Shown here piece by piece: positions 58,387-64,000 of a DNA stretch of 64,000 bases; position 1 is the first letter of the stretch, and each line of letters opens with the position of its first letter. Origin of the DNA: Sphingobium wenxiniae (GTDB taxonomy: Bacteria; Pseudomonadota; Alphaproteobacteria; Sphingomonadales; Sphingomonadaceae); the NCBI RefSeq assembly GCF_007830065.1, contig NZ_VLKK01000002.1:186001-250000 (forward strand), read 5' to 3'. Both the position numbers and the translations under genes were made by a program. Under the pieces are notes generated by a model. That model saw only the letters and a program-made list of their open reading frames with translations, did no database searches and had not been told where the DNA came from.

Positions 58387-58426
58387 GAGGACTCTCCTCT
58401 CGCTTGCGGGAGGGGGACTTGATGGC

Positions 58427-59521
58427 TCAACCCAGATGCGTTGCTTTCCAGTCGGCCTTGGCGCTCCATGTTTCGGTGGAGCCTTTGACCGTGCAGCCCT
58501 TCTCGCCTGCTTCGACCGCGCCGATGCGCAAGACGGTTTCGCCCGCCGCTTCGAGGGCGGCGGTGACGGCGGCGGCTTCGCCTCCATCGACGGCCAGCAC
58601 CATGCCGACGCCGCAGTTGAAGGTGCGCGCCATTTCGCCCGGCTCGATATTCCCCTGCGCCTGGAGGAAGGCCATCAGGCGCGGCTGTTCCCAGGCGTCG
58701 GCGTCGACGAGCGCGTGAGTGCCTTCGGGCAGGACGCGGGGGATGTTTTCCAAGAGGCCGCCGCCGGTGATGTGGGCGAGGGCGTTGATCCTGCCTTCAC
58801 GAACGAGGGGAAGAAGCGACTTCACATAGATGCGCGTCGGCGCCATCAGCGCGTCGATCAGCAGCACTTCATTGTCGAACAAAGCGGGGCGGTTCAGCTT
58901 CCAGCCCTTGTCGGCGGAGAGGCGGCGGACCAGCGAATAGCCGTTGCTGTGCACGCCCGAGGAAGCGAGGCCCAGCAGCACGTCGCCCGCCTTCACCCTG
59001 TTGCCGGTCAGCGCCTTCGACCGCTCCACCGCGCCTACGCAGAAACCGGCGAGGTCATAGTCGCCGTCCGCATACATGCCGGGCATTTCGGCCGTCTCGC
59101 CGCCGATCAGCGCGCAGCCCGCCTGACGGCAGCCCTCCGCGATGCCCGCGATCACGCGCTCGGCGACGCCGCTCTCCAGCTTGCCGGTGGCGTAATAGTC
59201 GAGGAAGAAAAGCGGCTCCGCCCCCTGCACGATCAGGTCGTTGGCGCACATGGCGACCAGGTCGATGCCGACGCCGTCATGCCGGTCATGGTCGATGGCG
59301 AGCTTGAGCTTCGTGCCCACGCCGTCATTGGCCGCGACCAGCAGGGGATCGTCATAGCCCGCCGCTTTCAGGTCGAAGAAACCGCCGAAGCCGCCAAGCT
59401 CCGCGTTCGCGCCGGGGCGGCGGGTGGACTTGGCGAGGGGGGCGATGGCGCGGACCAGCGCATTGCCCGCCGCGATGTCGACGCCCGCCCCGGCGTAGCT
59501 GTAGGATTCGTTGTCGCTCAT
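58427..59521 (-). CDS. purM: phosphoribosylaminoimidazole synthetase
   Basis: A 364-residue AIR synthetase, step five of purine synthesis. The opening [16 protein letters not shown], the central [12 protein letters not shown] and [11 protein letters not shown] loops, and the [15 protein letters not shown] segment are family hallmarks. It is followed by purN on the same strand after 40 bp, a common purMN pair. Confidence 0.96.
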   Translation of the reverse strand: MSDNESYSYAGAGVDIAAGNALVRAIAPLAKSTRRPGANAELGGFGGFFDLKAAGYDDPLLVAANDGVGTKLKLAIDHDRHDGVGIDLVAMCANDLIVQGAEPLFFLDYYATGKLESGVAERVIAGIAEGCRQAGCALIGGETAEMPGMYADGDYDLAGFCVGAVERSKALTGNRVKAGDVLLGLASSGVHSNGYSLVRRLSADKGWKLNRPALFDNEVLLIDALMAPTRIYVKSLLPLVREGRINALAHITGGGLLENIPRVLPEGTHALVDADAWEQPRLMAFLQAQGNIEPGEMARTFNCGVGMVLAVDGGEAAAVTAALEAAGETVLRIGAVEAGEKGCTVKGSTETWSAKADWKATHLG

Positions 59522-59611
59522 ATCCGCGCGACTAGAGCAAAGCGCGGGAAAACGGAACGGGAAATGGGTTGCCGCTTGGCATATCGGGCAAATCCCGCCA
59601 AAAGGGCGCGC

Positions 59612-60898
59612 GTGAGCCTTACCCTTGCCCTTCGTCGTTGGACTGTATCGCCCCAACGCCTGCTTTCGTTCCTGTCGCGCCCCGCGCAGATCGTGGGAGC
59701 CATCGCGCTCGGCCTCGCGGCGGCGGCGCTTTTCGCGCAGATGGAGGGGGAACGCGGCGTTCCGCCCATCGCCAGCGGCGGCGATTTCGAGGTGCGCGAC
59801 GTCAAGGTGGACGTCGCCGCCAAGGATGCCGACAGCGCCCGCAAGGCCGGGTGGCGGCTGGCGCAGCGGCAGGCGTGGAAGATGCTCTGGGCGCGCACCC
59901 ATGGCGGCGCTGGCGCGCCGGGACTGTCCGATTCGCAGCTTGAGGGCATGATCTCCGGCATCGAGATCGAATATGAGCAGATCGGCCCGACGCGCTATGT
60001 CGCGACGCTGGGCGTACTGTTCGACCGCGCGCGGACCGGGCAGTTGCTGGGGGTCAGCGGCCATGTGATGCGGTCGCCGCCCCTGTTGGTGATCCCCGTG
60101 CTGTGGGACGGCGGATCGGCCGTGTCCTATGAACGGATCAATGCGTGGCAGGAAGCATGGGCGCGCTACCGCACCGGGGAAAGCGCCATCGACTATGTGC
60201 GCGTCGCGGGATCGGTGGCCGACCCCATCCTGCTGAACGCCGGGCAGACCGGGCGGCGCGGGCGGCTGTGGTGGCGCGTGCTGCTGGACCAATATGGCGC
60301 GGCGGACGTGGTGATCCCCATCGCGCGGCTGGAACGGCAATGGCCGGGCGGGCCGGTGCTGGGCAGCTTCGCGGCGCGCTATGGCCCGGACGACAGCCTG
60401 ATCGGCAGCTTCTCGCTGCGCGCGTCCAATGACAGCGCGATCCCCAGGATGCTGGACGAAGCGGCGCGGCGGATCGATGCGCTCTATACCGCGGCGCTGA
60501 ACGATGGCCGGCTGCGGCCCGACCCGTCGCTCATCATCGAGGAGCCGGTCGATCCCGATGCGCTGGCGATCGAGAATGCGGTCGACCTGCCGATCGAGAC
60601 ACTCGATGCCCCGGTGGAGAGCGGCATGGCCACGTTCGCGGTGCAGTTCGACACGCCCGATGTCGGATCGGTGGCGCAGGGCGAATCGCTGATGCGCGCC
60701 ATTCCGGGCGTGCGCTCCGCCTCTACCAGCAGTCTGGCGCTGGGCGGAACGTCGGTGATGCAGGTGAATTTCGTGGGCGGCGCCGATGCGTTGCGCGCGG
60801 CCTTGCAGGCGCGGGGCTATACCGTGGCGGCGTCGGGCAACACGATCCGCATCCGCCGCGCCGCCGTGCCCGCCGCCGGAGCCGCCAGCGCCCCATGA
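59612..60898 (+). CDS. DUF2066-like exported protein
   Basis: A 428-residue protein. A hydrophobic segment (about 25-42) near the N-terminus anchors or exports it. The body resembles DUF2066, with [36 protein letters not shown] near 58-93. Function unknown. It is divergent from purM and overlaps hdaA by 4 bp, a gene pair kept in sphingomonads. The GTG start at 59612 is a choice; an ATG at 59564 is the alternative. Confidence 0.75.
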   Translation: MSLTLALRRWTVSPQRLLSFLSRPAQIVGAIALGLAAAALFAQMEGERGVPPIASGGDFEVRDVKVDVAAKDADSARKAGWRLAQRQAWKMLWARTHGGAGAPGLSDSQLEGMISGIEIEYEQIGPTRYVATLGVLFDRARTGQLLGVSGHVMRSPPLLVIPVLWDGGSAVSYERINAWQEAWARYRTGESAIDYVRVAGSVADPILLNAGQTGRRGRLWWRVLLDQYGAADVVIPIARLERQWPGGPVLGSFAARYGPDDSLIGSFSLRASNDSAIPRMLDEAARRIDALYTAALNDGRLRPDPSLIIEEPVDPDALAIENAVDLPIETLDAPVESGMATFAVQFDTPDVGSVAQGESLMRAIPGVRSASTSSLALGGTSVMQVNFVGGADALRAALQARGYTVAASGNTIRIRRAAVPAAGAASAP

Positions 60899-61521
60899 GC
60901 CAGATCAGCCTGCCGTTCGATTGGGCGGGCCGGGGGAAGGGCGAGGATTTCCTGGTCAGCGACGCCAATCGCATCGCCGTCCGCCATCTGGAAAGCTGGC
61001 GCGAATGGCCGCTGTCGGTCAGCGTGCTGACGGGGCCGCCCTTGTCGGGCCGGTCCACGCTGGGACGGCAGTTCGCGGCGATGAGCGGCGGCACGGTGAT
61101 CGACGACGCGCAGGGACAGGACGAACACAGGCTGTTCCATGCCTGGAACGAGGCACAGACGCAGCGGCGGCCCCTGCTGATGATCGGCCATGAGGCGCCC
61201 GTGCAATGGCCGGTGGCGCTGCCGGACCTGCGATCCCGCCTTGCCGCCGCGCCGCATGTCGCCATCGCGGAGCCGGACGAGGCGCTTGCCCGCGCGCTGA
61301 TCGAGCGGTCGCTGGCGAGCGCGGGGGCGAGCTACGCCGCCGACCTGCCCGACTGGCTGCTGCGGCGGATCGAGCGCAGCTATGCGGGAATCGCGGCGGT
61401 CACGCGCCTGCTGGATCGGGCGGCATTGTCATCCGGGCGTAAGATTTCCGTCGCAATGGCGAAAGAGGCTCTGCAAGGGGCCGGTTTTCTGCCTATACTT
61501 CCGCCCGACCCTTCCCACTGA
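60895..61521 (+). CDS. hdaA: DnaA regulatory inactivator HdaA
   Basis: A 208-residue DnaA-related protein. SQISLPFDW at the N-terminus fits the clamp-binding motif (QxxLPF), [15 protein letters not shown] is the Walker A region, and the remainder is the AAA lid with [15 protein letters not shown]. With the sliding clamp it promotes ATP hydrolysis by DnaA and limits re-initiation. It lacks the DNA-binding domain of DnaA. Confidence 0.88.
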   Translation: MSQISLPFDWAGRGKGEDFLVSDANRIAVRHLESWREWPLSVSVLTGPPLSGRSTLGRQFAAMSGGTVIDDAQGQDEHRLFHAWNEAQTQRRPLLMIGHEAPVQWPVALPDLRSRLAAAPHVAIAEPDEALARALIERSLASAGASYAADLPDWLLRRIERSYAGIAAVTRLLDRAALSSGRKISVAMAKEALQGAGFLPILPPDPSH

Positions 61522-61538
61522 TCCCATGCGAGACTTTT

Positions 61539-63680
61539 GTGGCCGAAGCTGATCCCTCCGCCAGCCTTACCCTGCCCGGCGACCGCTATTTCAACCGGGA
61601 GCTGAGCTGGCTGGGCTTCAACCAGCGGGTGCTGGAAGAAGCGATGAACCGGGCGCATCCGCTGCTGGAACGGCTGCGCTTCCTGTCGATTTCGGGCGCG
61701 AATCTGGACGAGTTCTTCAGCGTGCGCGTCGCGGGCCTCAAGGGGCAGCAGTTGCAGGACGTGGACATGCGTTCCGCCGACGGGCTGACCCCGGCGCAGC
61801 AACTGGCCGCGATCACCGATGAAACGGCGCGGCTGATGGCGGCGCAGCAGAAGGTATGGGGGGCGCTGCATGGCGAACTGACGCAGGTGGGAATAGAGGT
61901 GATCGGCCCATCCTGTCCGCTGGACCCCCATTGCGAAAGCTGGCTGCGCCATCATTTCCTGACGCAGATCTTCCCGATCCTGACGCCGCAGGCGCTGGAC
62001 CCGGCGCATCCTTTTCCCTTCATCCCCAATCAGGGGCTGTCGATCGTCTTCGATCTGGAGCGCCTGTCGGACAAGCAGCCGATCCGCGAACTGGTGATGA
62101 TCCCCTCCTCGCTCGCCCGCTTCGTCCGCCTGCCCGGCGATCCGGCGCGCTACATGGCGCTGGAGGCGGTGATCCGGCGCTATTCCGCCGACCTGTTCCC
62201 CGGATATCGCGTCCGCAACAGCGGCGTGTTCCGCATCATCCGCGACAGCGATATCGAGATCGAGGAAGAGGCGGAGGATCTGGTCCGCTATTTCCGCAGC
62301 GCGATCAAGCGGCGGCGGCGCGGGCGCGTGATCCGCATGGAGATAGAGGAACGCATCCCCGAGCCGGTCGAGGAGATGTTGCAGGACATGCTCCAGGGGC
62401 ATGAGGCGTTCATCGCGGAGGTCGAGGGGTTCGTGGGCATCGGCGACCTGTCGGGCATCGTCGACGAGGACCGGCCGGATTTGAAGTTCGAACCCTATGC
62501 GCCGCGCTTCCCGGAACGCATCCGCGAATATGGCGGGGATTGCTTTGCCGCGATCCGGGCGAAGGATATCCTTGTCCACCATCCCTATGAAGCGTTCGAC
62601 GTGGTCGTTTCGTTCCTGAAACAAGCGGCATCCGACCCCGATGTGGTGGCGATCAAGCAGACGCTCTACCGCGCGGGCAAGCAGTCCGCGATCATCCGCG
62701 CGCTGATCGACGCGGCGGAGGCGGGCAAGTCGGTGACGGCGGTGGTGGAATTGAAGGCCCGTTTCGACGAGGAGCAGAACCTGATGTGGGCCGACGCGCT
62801 GGAACGCGCGGGCGTGCAGGTGGTCTATGGCTTCATCGACTGGAAAACCCATGCCAAGGTGTCCATGGTCGTCCGGCGCGAGAGCGAGCAGTTCCGCACC
62901 TATTGCCATTTCGGCACGGGCAATTATCATCCGGTGACGGCGCGCATCTACACGGATCTGAGCTTTTTCACCGCCGATCCCGCTTTTGGCCGGGACGCCG
63001 CGGCGCTGTTCAACTACATCACCGGCTATGTAGAGCCGCAGAGCCTTGAAAAGCTGGTGATGTCGCCGCGCGACCTGCGGAACCGCCTGTGCGACCTGAT
63101 CGACGCGGAGATCGAGCATGTCCGCGCCGGGCGGCCCGGCACGATCTGGGCCAAGATGAACTCCCTGGTCGATCCGGCGATCATCGAAAAACTCTATGCC
63201 GCCAGCAATGCCGGGGTCGAGATCGACCTGATCGTGCGGGGCATATGCTGCCTGCGGCCCGGCGTTCCGGGCATGTCGGAGAATATCCGGGTCAAGTCGG
63301 TGGTGGGGCGCTTCCTGGAGCACAGCCGCATCACCGTGTTCGGCAACGGCAAGGCGCTGCCCAACAACGGCGCGAAAATCTTCATCAGTTCGGCGGACTG
63401 GATGCCGCGCAATTTCGACCGGCGGGTCGAGTTCCTTGCACCCATCGAAAATCCGACGGTGCATGACCAGATCCTTGATCAGGTGATGGTCGCCAATCTG
63501 ATCGACACCGAGCAAAGCTGGGAATTGTCGAGCGACGGCCACTATAGGCGGGTCGAGGCGGGCGACCGGCCCTTCAACCTGCACCGTTATTTCATGACCA
63601 ATCCGTCGCTGTCTGGGCGCGGCGCGGCGCTGGACAGCGAGGCGGTGCCGACGCTGCGGCTGCGCGCGCGGGCAGGCTGA
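61539..63680 (+). CDS. ppk1: polyphosphate kinase (PPK1)
   Basis: A 713-residue PPK1, which makes polyphosphate from ATP and in alphaproteobacteria can associate with the RNA degradosome. The N-terminal domain has NRELSWLGFNQRVLEEA and FLSISGANLDEFF. The catalytic part has the autophosphorylated His in CHFGTGNYHPVTARIY (about 450) and SRITVFGNG. GTG start at 61539. It lies between hdaA and an exopolyphosphatase gene. Confidence 0.95.
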   Translation: MAEADPSASLTLPGDRYFNRELSWLGFNQRVLEEAMNRAHPLLERLRFLSISGANLDEFFSVRVAGLKGQQLQDVDMRSADGLTPAQQLAAITDETARLMAAQQKVWGALHGELTQVGIEVIGPSCPLDPHCESWLRHHFLTQIFPILTPQALDPAHPFPFIPNQGLSIVFDLERLSDKQPIRELVMIPSSLARFVRLPGDPARYMALEAVIRRYSADLFPGYRVRNSGVFRIIRDSDIEIEEEAEDLVRYFRSAIKRRRRGRVIRMEIEERIPEPVEEMLQDMLQGHEAFIAEVEGFVGIGDLSGIVDEDRPDLKFEPYAPRFPERIREYGGDCFAAIRAKDILVHHPYEAFDVVVSFLKQAASDPDVVAIKQTLYRAGKQSAIIRALIDAAEAGKSVTAVVELKARFDEEQNLMWADALERAGVQVVYGFIDWKTHAKVSMVVRRESEQFRTYCHFGTGNYHPVTARIYTDLSFFTADPAFGRDAAALFNYITGYVEPQSLEKLVMSPRDLRNRLCDLIDAEIEHVRAGRPGTIWAKMNSLVDPAIIEKLYAASNAGVEIDLIVRGICCLRPGVPGMSENIRVKSVVGRFLEHSRITVFGNGKALPNNGAKIFISSADWMPRNFDRRVEFLAPIENPTVHDQILDQVMVANLIDTEQSWELSSDGHYRRVEAGDRPFNLHRYFMTNPSLSGRGAALDSEAVPTLRLRARAG

Positions 63681-63685
63681 TCCCC

Positions 63686-64000
63686 ATGAATTCCATGCTG
63701 AGCCGCGTCAGGGAGGTTGCCCAAACCATGGTGACTTCTCCAGAACCTGCCACCGCGCGGACGGCGATCATCGACATCGGGTCCAACAGCGTGCGCCTGG
63801 TCGTCTATGACGGGCCGCGCCGCATCCCCTTCACCCTGTTCAATGAAAAGGTGATGGCGGGACTGGGCGCGTCGCTGGCGAAGACCGGGCGGATCGAACC
63901 GGAGGCGATGGAGCGCGGGCTGCGGGCCGTGGGGCGTTTTGCCCATCTGTGCCGCGAAATGAAGGTCGCCACCATACGCTGTGTCGCGACGGCGGCGGTG
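63686..64000 (+). CDS. Ppx/GppA phosphatase, N-terminal part (cut by window end)
   Basis: 105 codons of an open frame running off the window. AIIDIGSNSVRLVVYDG (about 28-44) is the phosphate-binding strand of Ppx/GppA phosphatases, and FNEKVMAGLGASLAKTGRI follows. It hydrolyses polyphosphate or pppGpp. The gene begins 5 bp after the ppk1 stop, so polyphosphate synthesis and breakdown are co-transcribed. The start could also be the ATG at 63728. Confidence 0.92.
   Translation, partial: MNSMLSRVREVAQTMVTSPEPATARTAIIDIGSNSVRLVVYDGPRRIPFTLFNEKVMAGLGASLAKTGRIEPEAMERGLRAVGRFAHLCREMKVATIRCVATAAV

Overview
The window reads as chromosome of a Sphingomonadaceae member (Sphingobium or Sphingomonas type). 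The evidence is high GC, alphaproteobacterial core genes in a sphingomonad-like order (feoA-feoB, COQ9, cysS, Bax-inhibitor family, polA, nadB, purN-purM, hdaA, ppk1, ppx) and short palindromic intergenic repeats. This assignment comes from gene content and style, not from a database search.

Layout. 1-1.95 kb: a sterol desaturase-family hydroxylase gene divergent from a LysR regulator gene. 2.6-10.1 kb: a tight six-gene operon (Phd-like antitoxin, MmeI-like DNA methyltransferase, SF2 helicase, GIY-YIG nuclease, DUF3800 protein, unknown protein). All its junctions overlap, and it looks like a DNA-modification-based defence system. 10.2-39.7 kb: a prophage-like element. Its leftward arm carries small membrane proteins, an endolysin, head-tail adaptors, HK97-type capsid, protease, portal, terminases, a ParB-methyltransferase, HNH, RuvC-like and D5-primase proteins, and a PD-(D/E)XK nuclease. 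Its rightward arm carries a two-gene unknown cassette, a sigma-like protein, a Sak4-like ATPase with a putative ssDNA-binding partner, an SF2 helicase, DUF2924, a large serine recombinase and RecD2. 40-64 kb: core chromosome beginning at a tRNA-Ser(GGA).

The most notable points are as follows. (1) The methyltransferase of the defence-like operon keeps its catalytic motifs but appears to have lost the MmeI N-terminal nuclease residues, and a separate GIY-YIG protein is encoded two genes downstream. (2) The prophage-like element has a complete head and packaging set and lysis genes but no recognisable tail gene, so it is either a capsid-forming satellite or a tail-deleted prophage. (3) An SDR reductase gene is inserted in the lysis region and flanked by a second copy of the 3' end of a small membrane-protein gene; the two copies differ only at synonymous positions. 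(4) A two-gene operon of unrecognised function sits beside a perfect 9-bp-arm dyad in the divergent early control region.

Limits: no attachment-site pair, phage repressor or tyrosine integrase was found by eye, so the outer borders of the element are not fixed. The defence operon could be its cargo or an independent island at the same locus. No CRISPR array, rRNA gene or insertion sequence was seen.
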